Assembly (NCBI GenBank): GCA_024638465.1
Contig: JAHEKF010000019.1
Span: 1 to 50,636 of the forward strand
DNA: 50,636 nt
From: Rhodospirillaceae bacterium
GTDB taxonomy: Bacteria; Pseudomonadota; Gammaproteobacteria; Steroidobacterales; Rariloculaceae
Direction: 5' to 3'
The notes under the pieces were generated by a model. It worked only from the letters and a program-made list of their open reading frames with translations. It was not told the DNA's origin and searched no databases. Positions within the stretch are counted from its first letter, which is position 1; the number at the start of each line of letters is the position of its first letter. Positions 1 to 8,137 of this stretch are shown piece after piece. The position numbers and the translations under genes were made by a program.

Positions 1-1791
1 TACATCAACGCCAAAGGTAGCGAGAACCGCTGGCGTCATGCGTTCGAAGGAATCATCCCGAATATGCAGCGGCGCTATCAGGAAACGGAATCGAACGCCG
101 TTCGCGACGAGCTTGGCAAGTTCCAGAGTATCCGCGCGTGCAAAACCTGCGGCGGTACGCGCCTGAACGAAGCCGCGCGCAGTGTTCGCATCATGGACAG
201 CTCACTGCCGGAGGTCACGGCGCTCAGTGTCGGCGACGCGCTGCGCTTCTTCGATAACCTCAAGCTCGAGGGCTGGCGCGGTGAAGTCGCGGACAAGATC
301 GTCAGGGAAATTGGCAATCGTGTTCGCTTCCTGGCCGACGTCGGACTCGACTACCTGACACTCGACCGCAGCGCCGAAACGCTGTCCGGCGGCGAGGCCC
401 AGCGCATTCGCCTGGCAAGCCAGATCGGCTCCGGACTCGTCGGCGTCATGTACATCCTCGATGAACCCTCCATCGGCCTGCATCAGCGCGATCACCGCCG
501 GCTTCTCGACACGCTTTTGCAACTTCGCGATCTCGGCAACACGGTACTGGTGGTCGAACACGATGCCGAGGCGATACTGGCCTCCGACCACGTCGTCGAT
601 CTCGGCCCGGGCGCCGGTGTTCACGGCGGCAAGATCGTCGCACAGGGCTCGCCGGACGAGATCAAGGCAGATCCTGCGTCGCTGACCGGCCAGTATCTGG
701 CGGGCCACCGCAAGATTCCGCTGCCGGCAACACGCCGCGAATTCGACCCGCAGACAGTACTCAGCGTGCGCGGGGCCTCCGGCAATAATCTAAAGCAGGT
801 GGACATCGACGTCCCGCTCGGACTCATCACCTGCGTCACGGGTGTATCGGGTTCCGGCAAGAGCACGTTGATCAACGACACCCTGTACCGGCTGGTTGCC
901 GAGAAGATCAACAAGACGTCCTACGATCCTGCGCCGTTCGACAGCGTCGAGGGACTGGAGCACATCGACCGGGTCATCGACATCAGCCAAAGCCCGATCG
1001 GGCGAACGCCGCGATCGAACCCGGCAACGTACACCGGTTTATTTACGCCTATCCGCGAATTATTCGCCGCCACCCAGGAGTCCCGCTCGCGCGGCTACCA
1101 GCCCGGTCGATTCAGTTTCAATGTGAAAGGCGGCCGCTGCGAGTCCTGCCAGGGTGACGGTGTCATCAAGGTCGAGATGCATTTCCTGCCCGACGTCTAC
1201 GTGCCTTGCGACATCTGCGCCGGCAAACGCTATAACCGCGAAACGCTCGATATCCGCTACAAAGGCAAGAATATTCACGAAGTTCTGCAAATGACGGTAG
1301 AGGACGCGCTCGAGTTCTTCCGCAACGTACCAGTCGTTGCCCGGAAACTGGATACGCTTGCGGCTGTCGGCCTGACCTATATCACGCTCGGCCAGAATGC
1401 GACGACGCTATCCGGCGGTGAAGCGCAGCGCGTAAAGCTTGCAAAGGAACTTTCGAAGCGAAGTACGGGCTCGACGCTGTACCTTCTCGATGAGCCGACA
1501 ACCGGACTGCACTTCCACGACATCGCGCAGCTTCTCGAAGTGCTCTACAAGCTTCGCGACCAGGGCAACACAATCGTTGTCATCGAGCACAACCTCGAAG
1601 TCATAAAGACGGCCGACTGGATCATCGATCTCGGGCCCGAGGGCGGTGTCGGCGGCGGTACCGTCGTGGCGACGGGCTCACCGGAGTCGATTGCCGCGCA
1701 TCCGACGTCGCATACGGGGCGCTGCCTGACCGAACTGCTGGAAGCCGGCCGCGGAAACGACAACGAGTCCCGCGCGACTCCGTTAAACTGA
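1..1791 (+). CDS. uvrA: UvrABC excinuclease subunit A, 3' part (5' end outside window)
   Basis: This is the damage-recognition ATPase of nucleotide excision repair. The frame is open from base 1 (first codons read [11 protein letters not shown]), so the gene begins upstream; 596 residues are present against about 940 in the family. Visible in order: a CxxCxGxRL segment near nt 139, the first ABC signature LSGGEAQR at about nt 382 followed by a Walker B with DEPSIGLH, the second Walker [10 protein letters not shown] at about nt 841, a CxxC...CxxC zinc module at nt 1138-1220, the second LSGGEAQR at about nt 1408, and a second Walker B with DEPTTGLH. The first Walker A and first zinc module lie outside the window. 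No frameshift is seen. The identification is secure. Confidence 0.97.
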   Translation, partial: YINAKGSENRWRHAFEGIIPNMQRRYQETESNAVRDELGKFQSIRACKTCGGTRLNEAARSVRIMDSSLPEVTALSVGDALRFFDNLKLEGWRGEVADKIVREIGNRVRFLADVGLDYLTLDRSAETLSGGEAQRIRLASQIGSGLVGVMYILDEPSIGLHQRDHRRLLDTLLQLRDLGNTVLVVEHDAEAILASDHVVDLGPGAGVHGGKIVAQGSPDEIKADPASLTGQYLAGHRKIPLPATRREFDPQTVLSVRGASGNNLKQVDIDVPLGLITCVTGVSGSGKSTLINDTLYRLVAEKINKTSYDPAPFDSVEGLEHIDRVIDISQSPIGRTPRSNPATYTGLFTPIRELFAATQESRSRGYQPGRFSFNVKGGRCESCQGDGVIKVEMHFLPDVYVPCDICAGKRYNRETLDIRYKGKNIHEVLQMTVEDALEFFRNVPVVARKLDTLAAVGLTYITLGQNATTLSGGEAQRVKLAKELSKRSTGSTLYLLDEPTTGLHFHDIAQLLEVLYKLRDQGNTIVVIEHNLEVIKTADWIIDLGPEGGVGGGTVVATGSPESIAAHPTSHTGRCLTELLEAGRGNDNESRATPLN

Positions 1792-1817
1792 GCAGAAGTT
1801 CAAGAGGGGGATAAACA

Positions 1818-2618
1818 ATGAGAACTTTCTTCGCCGCGCTGGTCGCGTTAGTCCTGTCCGCACCCGTGTCAGCACAACTCGCCGTTCCCAACGACAACGG
1901 GATCACTTTCGGCCACATTCATCTGAACGTCTCGGATCCGGACGAACATGCCAGACTCTGGACGGAACACTTCGACGGCGAGATCGTTGAGCGCGGAAAT
2001 CTGAGATTGGTGAAGTTCCCGGGATTTCTCCTCGCACTCAGAGAGCAGGAACCGACGGGAGGCACCCAAGGCTCCGTCATGAATCACTTCGGCTTCAAGA
2101 TCCGGGACCTGCAAAAATTCCTCGACGAGTGGCGTGCGGCAGGTTACACCGTGGACCGTGAATTCGTCGGCTCCGAAGGCCAGCCCAACGCTTACGTTAC
2201 ATTCCCTGACGGCGTCTGGGTCGAACTGCAGGAAGATCAGATGCTGCCGGTCGAGGTCTGGGGTTATCACATCCACTACCGGACGCCGGACTTCGAGTCC
2301 CTGCTCGACTGGTACGTCGATGTGTTCGATCTGGAGATTCGTCCACGCGGAAGAATCACTACAACGACCAACGTGCCTGGCATGAACATGAGTTTCGCGA
2401 CATCGGAAGAACCCGTAGTCGGTACCAAGGGTCGCTCGCTCGACCATATCGGCTTCGAGATCGATAATCTGGAAGCGTTCGTGGACAGGCTGAAAGCGCG
2501 CGGTATCGAGTTCGATGTCGATTACCGGGTTATCGAAGATCTGGGGATAGCTCTCGCGTTTCTGACGGATCCGTCCGGCGTCTACATCGAACTAAGCGAA
2601 GGTCTCGATACGTTCTGA
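1818..2618 (+). CDS. Secreted two-domain VOC (glyoxalase/dioxygenase-fold) protein
   Basis: The product has 266 residues. Residues 1-20 form a clear Sec signal peptide ending in SAQ, so the product is predicted to be exported. Two vicinal-oxygen-chelate modules follow. The first begins with HIHLNV (His33/His35), has His90 in MNHFGF and Glu136 in VELQE; the second begins with YHIHY (about residue 150), has LDHIGFEI, and ends with YIELSE. Such His/Glu positions bind the divalent metal in VOC enzymes. The substrate cannot be told from sequence. The start has a strong AGAGGGGG ribosome site 27 bases after the uvrA stop. It converges with the minus-strand block, leaving only a 20-base gap. Exported VOC proteins are less common than cytoplasmic ones. 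Confidence 0.8.
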   Translation: MRTFFAALVALVLSAPVSAQLAVPNDNGITFGHIHLNVSDPDEHARLWTEHFDGEIVERGNLRLVKFPGFLLALREQEPTGGTQGSVMNHFGFKIRDLQKFLDEWRAAGYTVDREFVGSEGQPNAYVTFPDGVWVELQEDQMLPVEVWGYHIHYRTPDFESLLDWYVDVFDLEIRPRGRITTTTNVPGMNMSFATSEEPVVGTKGRSLDHIGFEIDNLEAFVDRLKARGIEFDVDYRVIEDLGIALAFLTDPSGVYIELSEGLDTF

Positions 2619-2638
2619 TACGGCCGCCTGTGGCTTCT

Positions 2639-3064
2639 CTATTCCTCGCCGGTGCGCGTGTACATCGCGCTGATCGCCGTGAATGTCGCGTAGCTGCCGT
2701 CTTCCAGATCCATGCGCGAGAGGCGCATGAATCGTTCTCTGGTGCGCGTCGGCAAGCCCGGCCAGCCCGTGATCTTCACGCTATCGCCGGGACTCAGCAG
2801 GGATTCGACAACGCCGCCGCGCCGCGAGAAATTCGCGCTCGGTAGCTCCGCGTCCCACTGTTCGGTATCCCCGTCGTCATTGACGATCGTGTATACCAGT
2901 ATCCCGTGGGGGTTGGCGACTTGGAACTCGACGACCGTCGCGTTCTCGTGAACCAGATCGACGCCCATATCGAAATAGGTTGCGCTGTGGTGCGCGACGA
3001 CAGGCGCCGCCAGTATGATTGCAACCGCGAACGCCACGCTCGAAAATCCGGTTCTCGCTGTCAT
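2639..3064 (-). CDS. Small secreted protein, DUF6152-like
   Basis: The product has 141 residues with a signal peptide (hydrophobic residues 8-24, cleavage likely after VVA) that leaves a mature protein starting HHS. The pattern of an N-terminal HHS, an aromatic/Asp pair (YFD), a VVEF strand, the NPHG motif at residues 51-54, and a later GDSVKITGWPG segment matches what I recall of the DUF6152 family of small periplasmic beta proteins. Its molecular function is unknown to me. The N-terminal His pair could bind metal, which is an inference encouraged by the multicopper oxidase two genes upstream. It is the last gene of the minus-strand exported block, 16 bases after its neighbour's stop. Confidence 0.65.
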   Translation of the reverse strand: MTARTGFSSVAFAVAIILAAPVVAHHSATYFDMGVDLVHENATVVEFQVANPHGILVYTIVNDDGDTEQWDAELPSANFSRRGGVVESLLSPGDSVKITGWPGLPTRTRERFMRLSRMDLEDGSYATFTAISAMYTRTGEE

Positions 3065-3080
3065 CGTCGTCTCTCCGCGC

Positions 3081-3734
3081 TCAACCGACGTCGCCGAAGG
3101 ACGGATTACAGTGATACTCCCAGATCTGGCCTTCGGGATCGAGCTTGTACTCCATGCCGAACTCGTACCTGCCCACGTAATTCGTCGGATCGTGCGCGAC
3201 GGCTTCGAGCTCGAGCGTATCGCCCCTGCGCGTGTAACGCTCGATCACGTAGGTGTCGGCGGCGCCTGAAAACGGTCTTCCGTTGACGTTCATGAGATTG
3301 TCGGGTGACAGTTTCGTCGTGTGTACGACCAGAGTCTCGCCCTCCCAGCTGCCGGTCGAGAACCCGCCGAGGGTCGGCGGCCAGAACTCAGGCGCTTCGC
3401 GACCGTCGAGGTAGATGCGTCGGACCTGATGGTAATACTCGTACAGGAAAACGATCTGGTGCTCCTGCTGGATGATTTCCAGTGGATAGGGATCGATGAC
3501 GCCGCGTGGCACGCCAGGCATCTGGCAATGAAATGACGGGTCGTTTTCCGCACTGAATTCGTCCATCGCCGCCCGGCCCGCCGGCGTGTACTCAAATTCG
3601 TCTTCGGTCGGGTGCGCATTGATCGGGTCTACCGGCTGCCAGATGCCTTCGAGATCGGCTTGCGCAAGCGCGGCCGAAGCCGGTAGCAAACTCGCGACCA
3701 GGCAAGTCAGCAGCGGCAGGAACGCGACTCTCAT
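3081..3734 (-). CDS. Secreted protein of unknown function (WEGETL-motif family)
   Basis: The chosen ATG gives a 217-residue protein with a signal peptide cleaved near ALAQA. A GTG at 3749, directly after the oxidase stop, would add five residues. Features seen are a CQMPGVPRG segment, the IYLDGRE motif, GGFSTGSWEGETLVV, and ERYTRRGDTLELE near the C-terminus. I have seen this motif order in uncharacterised secreted beta-rich (perhaps lipocalin-like) proteins of environmental bacteria, and no activity is known to me. Two cysteines (one in FHCQMP, one in YHCNPS) remain in the mature protein and could form a disulfide. It sits tightly between the multicopper oxidase and the DUF6152-like gene, so co-transcription is likely. 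Confidence 0.65.
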   Translation of the reverse strand: MRVAFLPLLTCLVASLLPASAALAQADLEGIWQPVDPINAHPTEDEFEYTPAGRAAMDEFSAENDPSFHCQMPGVPRGVIDPYPLEIIQQEHQIVFLYEYYHQVRRIYLDGREAPEFWPPTLGGFSTGSWEGETLVVHTTKLSPDNLMNVNGRPFSGAADTYVIERYTRRGDTLELEAVAHDPTNYVGRYEFGMEYKLDPEGQIWEYHCNPSFGDVG

Positions 3735-3749
3735 GACGGCTCGCTGCAC

Positions 3750-5033
3750 TCAACTGGATGATCGATACGCCGACGTACCCGCGGGCGCCTCGTACCACCC
3801 GGGATCGCTGTAGTCGTCCGGCGATTGATCGGGCCGTACTTTCAGCATGCTGAACATGCCGCCCATGCCCAGCGGACCGTGCGGGCCGGTGCCCGTCATC
3901 ATCGGCAGCGTATTCTCGGGAAGCTGCATGTGCATCTCCGCCATGTGAGCCATGCCCCGGTCGCCCATGACCATGTACTGCGGGATCAGGCCGCGCAGCT
4001 TCTCCGCGGCATCCGAGAAGTCGACACCGAGCGTCGTCGGGACATCGTGTCCCATCGCGTTCATGGTGTGATGCGTCTTGTGGCAATGGAACGCCCAGTC
4101 CCCCGGCGCATCGGCGATGAATTCGATCGCGCGCAACTGACCGACTCCGATATCGATCGTCGCTTCCGGCCAGGCCGCACCTTCGGGTACCCAGCCCCCA
4201 TCCGTGCCCGCTACGACAAACGAATGGCCGTGCAGGTGAATCGGATGATTCGTCATCGTCAGATTCGCGATGCGTATCCTGACGCGATCGTCCTGTCGCG
4301 CGACGAGCGGCGAGATACCCGGGAACGCACGGCTGTTCCAGGTCCAAAGATTGAAGTCGAGCATCGTGTTGACGCGCGGCGTATAGCTACCCGGTTGAAT
4401 GTCGTAGGCGTTCATTACGAACGCATAGTCGCGATCGACACGTCGCTCGGCCTGATCCTGTGGATGCACGATGATCAGCCCCATCATGCCCATCGCGATC
4501 TGCAGCATGTCGTCGGCGTGCGGGTGATACATGAAGGATCCCGAGTGCTGCATGTCGAACTCGTAGACCCAGGTCTCACCGGGCTGTATGGGCGGCTGGG
4601 TCAAGCCGGAGACGCCGTCCATGCCGTGAGGAACACGCACGCCATGCCAGTGGATCGTCGTGTATTCGGGCAGGCGGTTGGTCACGAAAATTCGAACGCG
4701 GTCGCCTTCGACACACTCGATGGTCGGACCTGGCGACTGGCCGTTATAGCCCCAGAGGTTCGCAGTCATTCCCGGGGCGATTTCGCGCTCTACGGGTTCG
4801 GCAGTGAGATGAAACTCCTTCACGCCGTCCTGCATTCGCCACGGCAGCGACCAACCGTTCAGCGTAACGACCGGTTGAAACGGCCGGCCGGTCGTTGGTG
4901 CCGGCGGCGGCTGTGTCGCCGGCGACAGCGAAGCAGCAGCTTCCGGCACCTGTGCCTGGCTCGCGCGCGAAACGAGTCCGGCGCCGACGATTGCGCCCGC
5001 GGCGCTGGTCAGAAGTTGCCGGCGCGACACCAT
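3750..5033 (-). CDS. Tat-exported multicopper oxidase, two cupredoxin domains, Met-rich tail
   Basis: The 427-residue protein starts with a twin-arginine signal (SRRQLLTSA, then a hydrophobic stretch to about residue 28), implying export already folded with copper. All four copper-ligand motifs are present: HWHG at 128-131, HPH at 170-172, HPIHLHGH at 263-270, and HCHKTHHTMNAM at 316-327, which fits HCHxxxHxxxxM with Met327 as axial type-1 ligand. Only two cupredoxin domains are recognisable, as in short bacterial multicopper oxidases. Residues 353-395 are rich in Met and His (MVMG, MAHMAEMHM, LPMM), a common Cu(I)-binding feature in copper-tolerance proteins. The likely role is periplasmic Cu(I) or phenolic oxidation. 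It lies 12 bases downstream of the TolC-like gene. Confidence 0.9.
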   Translation of the reverse strand: MVSRRQLLTSAAGAIVGAGLVSRASQAQVPEAAASLSPATQPPPAPTTGRPFQPVVTLNGWSLPWRMQDGVKEFHLTAEPVEREIAPGMTANLWGYNGQSPGPTIECVEGDRVRIFVTNRLPEYTTIHWHGVRVPHGMDGVSGLTQPPIQPGETWVYEFDMQHSGSFMYHPHADDMLQIAMGMMGLIIVHPQDQAERRVDRDYAFVMNAYDIQPGSYTPRVNTMLDFNLWTWNSRAFPGISPLVARQDDRVRIRIANLTMTNHPIHLHGHSFVVAGTDGGWVPEGAAWPEATIDIGVGQLRAIEFIADAPGDWAFHCHKTHHTMNAMGHDVPTTLGVDFSDAAEKLRGLIPQYMVMGDRGMAHMAEMHMQLPENTLPMMTGTGPHGPLGMGGMFSMLKVRPDQSPDDYSDPGWYEAPAGTSAYRSSS

Positions 5034-5045
5034 CAGACCGTCACC

Positions 5046-6275
5046 TCAATGCACATGGTAGGCTGCCCCCGGCTGAAAGCCGCCCGGAACGCCGGGCAGG
5101 ACGCCTGCCGGAATTCCAACGCCCGACATCGCTCGTTGCAGGTCGACTTCCGCCAGCCAGAAATCTCTTTCGGTCTCGAGCGCTGCGTTAACGGCGTTGA
5201 TACGCGTCTGCGCATCGGCCACGAGATCGAGGACACCGATCAACATGCCGTTGTAGAGCTTCAGCTGCTCCTCGGACATTCTGTCCGCCAGAGGAACCAG
5301 CGCATCACGGGCATGGCGCGCAAGGTCGTAGGCGCCACGATAGGACAGCCACGCGGTCCTGACGTCAGCCCTCGCATTGACGCCGGCCTCGCCGGAGAGG
5401 CCTTCGATGCGGCCGGCCTGGACGTCGAAGCGCTGCGATACCGCACGGGACTCGAGACCATCCGGCCCGAGCGCGCCGGGCGGCAGATCGGGAAAGCGCT
5501 CGGGTAGTTGTACGCGCTCTGCATCGGCGCCCCATAAACCGATCATCTGAACCAGTCGCTCTCGTTCGACGGCCGCCAGAACCTGCGCGGCCGTCAATCG
5601 CGCAACGGCATCGCCATAAAGCGCCTGCGCGCGCAGCAGGTCAACCTCGGATGAGTTCCCGATGCGGCGCATGTCTGCAACGATTTCCCGGCTGACTTCG
5701 GCGGCCGCCAGTACGTCCTCGAGATAGCGAGCCGATTGTTGAGCGGCAACGGCATTGACCCATTCCCGGCGTGCTGCAAACAGCAGCGCCGCGACCTCGT
5801 CCGCTGCGCGAATTCGACCGAGACGCTCCTCGACCGTCGTGGTCTGCGCCAGTGCCGGCACGCTGAGCCAGGTCATGACGTTGATCGAGAGCGAACGCTC
5901 AATCCGTGTATCCGTGGTCCGCGGCGGCTGACCGTTGTTGAATTCGGGGTTGACGGTATGCGCAATCAGCAGTCTGTCGAAGCCGGGCATCCCGAGCGTT
6001 TCGAGCGCACGCTCGACGGCAGGATTGTGGAGCAGCGCGAGTTCCGCAGCAGCGTCCGCGGTCAGCGGTCCTGACAGAAGCTCGTTCTCGCGGCGGACAC
6101 GCCGGTCCACGATCGCCCGCTGTTCAGGGGTGAGTTCGGGGGGCTCCTCGGAGATGACCGTTCCGGTACTGCTTTGGAATACACCGGAACTGCTCAATGG
6201 CGCTGTCGTACAGCCAGTTGCGATCAAAGCGGTGACGAAAACCGCCAAAAGGATGCGGGAACCCCGCAGCTTCAT
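5046..6275 (-). CDS. TolC-family outer-membrane lipoprotein, apparently lacking its second beta-hairpin
   Basis: The start at 6275 has a GGAAAG ribosome site and gives a 409-residue protein with a lipoprotein signal (hydrophobic stretch then LIATGC, lipid-bearing Cys22). A longer in-frame start upstream reads through Arg/Cys-rich sequence and is unlikely. Long helices match outer-membrane efflux proteins, notably VNARADVRTAWLSYRGAYD followed by LKLYNGMLIGVLDLVADAQ. The first beta segment (HTVNPEF...SINVMTWL) is present. Where the second repeat should carry its beta-strands, the sequence passes straight from VQAGRIEG to VNARADV, so about 70 residues look missing in frame. Its ATG overlaps the stop of the small gene upstream (ATGA). 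No RND, ABC or MFP partner is nearby. Confidence 0.85.
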   Translation of the reverse strand: MKLRGSRILLAVFVTALIATGCTTAPLSSSGVFQSSTGTVISEEPPELTPEQRAIVDRRVRRENELLSGPLTADAAAELALLHNPAVERALETLGMPGFDRLLIAHTVNPEFNNGQPPRTTDTRIERSLSINVMTWLSVPALAQTTTVEERLGRIRAADEVAALLFAARREWVNAVAAQQSARYLEDVLAAAEVSREIVADMRRIGNSSEVDLLRAQALYGDAVARLTAAQVLAAVERERLVQMIGLWGADAERVQLPERFPDLPPGALGPDGLESRAVSQRFDVQAGRIEGLSGEAGVNARADVRTAWLSYRGAYDLARHARDALVPLADRMSEEQLKLYNGMLIGVLDLVADAQTRINAVNAALETERDFWLAEVDLQRAMSGVGIPAGVLPGVPGGFQPGAAYHVH

Positions 6276-6550
6276 CTTTCCGTCGTGGCCGGCGTCGGTT
6301 CGGCAACACCGGCGTGACCGGCATGCGGATCGCCGGCACTCGAATCGTTCGCGAGTCGCTCGCGCCATGACGTTCGATCCGAGCCGGCTTCAATATAGCG
6401 TGCAATGGCGCTCTCGAGATCGAGAAGCGCGGCCGGCGTCGCCGGATCCGCGGCCTCGACTCCCTCCCAGTGAGCCAGGCTCACGAGAGGAATCGCGCTC
6501 CCCGCAAGGAGGAGCGCGCTCGAAATACCTCTGCGAAGTCTCGATTTCAC
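6272..6550 (-). CDS. Small exported His-containing protein
   Basis: A GTG start at 6550 shares one base with the stop of the beta-propeller gene (TAGTG), and the stop overlaps the TolC-like ATG (ATGA). The frame encodes 92 residues. Residues 2-26 (KSRLRRG, then ISSALLLAGSAIPLVSLA) make a signal peptide, and the mature part has a helix-prone stretch (LLDLESAIARYIEAG) and a C-terminal DPHAGHAG. I do not recognise a family. The double coupling and the credible signal peptide argue that it is a real gene. The His residues and the flanking oxidase suggest metal binding, which is an inference only. A longer open frame to 6997 exists, but its N-terminal part is a shadow of the neighbouring gene. Confidence 0.7.
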   Translation of the reverse strand: MKSRLRRGISSALLLAGSAIPLVSLAHWEGVEAADPATPAALLDLESAIARYIEAGSDRTSWRERLANDSSAGDPHAGHAGVAEPTPATTER

Positions 6551-8034
6551 TAGAAGTTTGCGACATCTCTTGCCGCACCCGTCAGCTCGACGATGTGCAT
6601 GCCCGTATTGGCACGATCGACAGCGTAGACATAGCCGCGATTGTCGACTTCGAGATTGTTGGTCTGAATAGCGGTCTTGCACTGCTCGACGCCATCGATC
6701 TGAACACAGCGAACGTCCGTCGCTTCCGTTATGGGCGGAATGTAGTAGCCGACTTCCTGCGGCGACCATGGGTTGCGAATGTCGACTGCGCGTACGCCGC
6801 CGTTGAAATACGCCAGGAAGACGATATTGCCGTAATAGATCGACGTCATGTTCTCGTTGGACGAGTGCGTGCCGAATCGGCCACCGCGCTCGCAGAAGCT
6901 GCCGCTCTCTTCCGGAACCTGATAGTTTCCGACCGACCAGGGCAACATCTCGTCGGTAATGTCGACCATGTACATCATCTGGCGATTTTCGCGACACTCG
7001 TTGCGCAGCGATTCGCCGACGACGAGCAACATGTCGCGCGTGGTGCCTTCAGTGTTGTCGGCGAACTCCTCGACATCCATACCGAGCACCGGAAAGGCGG
7101 TGTGCGCGCCCAGTCGCGGCCCGGTGAACATGGTCTTGATGACCGGATATTCGAGATTCTCGTCGGTCGGCTCGAACGGATCCTCGACCGCCGGGTTGCC
7201 GCGAACCAGCCGGTCGCGATCGACGATCTGGATGACGCCATTGAGAAACGTACCGTAGCCGAAATAGATGCGGTTACCGACGGCGATCGGGCCGTGCAGC
7301 TCGTATTCCGACATACGTTCGTGATCCGGAGCACCGGGCTGCTGGCCCGGCAAGCCGAAGTTGCGAATGAACTGGGGATCGGCGGGATTCGAGAGATCGT
7401 AAACCTGCGTCATTCGGCGCGGCGCCCAGCCTTCGACACCGGAGACGAGATAGGCGATACCCGTATCGCACTCCCACCAGTTCTTGTGCGTGTCGCGAAG
7501 ACCGGTCGACTCCATCGCGGAGACCAGCTCGGGATCGGCCGGATCGGTTACATCCCAGATCTCGTGGCCGAAGGGCCCTACCGCGCGGAGAAGATAATGT
7601 GCGCCGTTCTCGCCTTCGGGGAGATCGCTGCCGGCGCAGGTGCGCACCATCTGCGCTTCGCTGTTGCCGTCACCGTCGCCATCCGTCCCGGGAATATGGA
7701 ACAGGTATTCGGGATTCGCCGGATCGGTCACGTCGACGATCGACGTGCCGTTGCTCTCGACGCGACCCGCGAGAGGATTCTGTGCGCTGCCGTTGTGGTG
7801 ACCGATGTAAGCTATCCAGCGGTCGCCTTGCTGGTGAATCCACGGTTGATAAGCGCTGCGGCCCTGCAGATCGTTATAGCCGACGAGACGCATGTTCTGC
7901 GCTTCTTCCTCGTACGGATTGTATCCCGGAATATCGGGAACCTGCGCGGTCGCGGTCACGGCAATAGCGCCGAGGCCCGCAGTCAGTATGACCGCGTGTA
8001 ATTTCTTGTGACTCAGTGATTTCTGTGGGCGCAT
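6550..8034 (-). CDS. Secreted LVIVD-type beta-propeller protein
   Basis: The ATG at 8034 is preceded by GGAGGGGGAT and opens a signal peptide (KKLHAVILTAGLGAIAVTATAQ). The 494-residue product contains repeats of the form hydrophobic-VDVTDPxxP: SIVDVTDPANP (about residue 98), EIWDVTDPADP, VYDLSNPADP, YMVDITDEMLP and VRAVDIRNPWSP. This is the hallmark of LVIVD/choice-of-anchor beta-propellers. A Ca-binding-like GTDGDGDG loop follows the first repeat. Such proteins are extracytoplasmic, and their substrate or partner is unknown. An open frame extends to 8472, but it lacks a ribosome site and its extra residues read as a shadow of the amidohydrolase gene. The gene is translationally adjacent (1-base overlap) to the small His-containing gene. 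Confidence 0.85.
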   Translation of the reverse strand: MRPQKSLSHKKLHAVILTAGLGAIAVTATAQVPDIPGYNPYEEEAQNMRLVGYNDLQGRSAYQPWIHQQGDRWIAYIGHHNGSAQNPLAGRVESNGTSIVDVTDPANPEYLFHIPGTDGDGDGNSEAQMVRTCAGSDLPEGENGAHYLLRAVGPFGHEIWDVTDPADPELVSAMESTGLRDTHKNWWECDTGIAYLVSGVEGWAPRRMTQVYDLSNPADPQFIRNFGLPGQQPGAPDHERMSEYELHGPIAVGNRIYFGYGTFLNGVIQIVDRDRLVRGNPAVEDPFEPTDENLEYPVIKTMFTGPRLGAHTAFPVLGMDVEEFADNTEGTTRDMLLVVGESLRNECRENRQMMYMVDITDEMLPWSVGNYQVPEESGSFCERGGRFGTHSSNENMTSIYYGNIVFLAYFNGGVRAVDIRNPWSPQEVGYYIPPITEATDVRCVQIDGVEQCKTAIQTNNLEVDNRGYVYAVDRANTGMHIVELTGAARDVANF

Positions 8035-8137
8035 ATCCCCCTCCATTGCTACATTTCTTTCTTGAGCAGGACTGTTGATCACAGTCCTACCCGTGTCAAG
8101 CACAGCCGCCGACACCGTCGTCGGGACGGTGCCGGGT

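Noticed and set aside
3825..5507. 560-codon open frame on the plus strand opposite the multicopper oxidase and TolC-like genes
   Set aside because: It is an Arg/His-rich antisense frame created by the GC-rich codon pattern of the genes on the other strand; it has no family motif and crosses two real genes.
6551..6997. N-terminal extension of the small exported gene to 6997
   Set aside because: This part lies inside the beta-propeller gene in another frame, has low-complexity Arg/Gly sequence and no ribosome site; the GTG at 6550 explains the gene better.
5935..8001. 688-codon open frame on the plus strand
   Set aside because: It is antisense to the TolC-like, small exported and beta-propeller genes, which have signal peptides, ribosome sites and family motifs; this frame has none.
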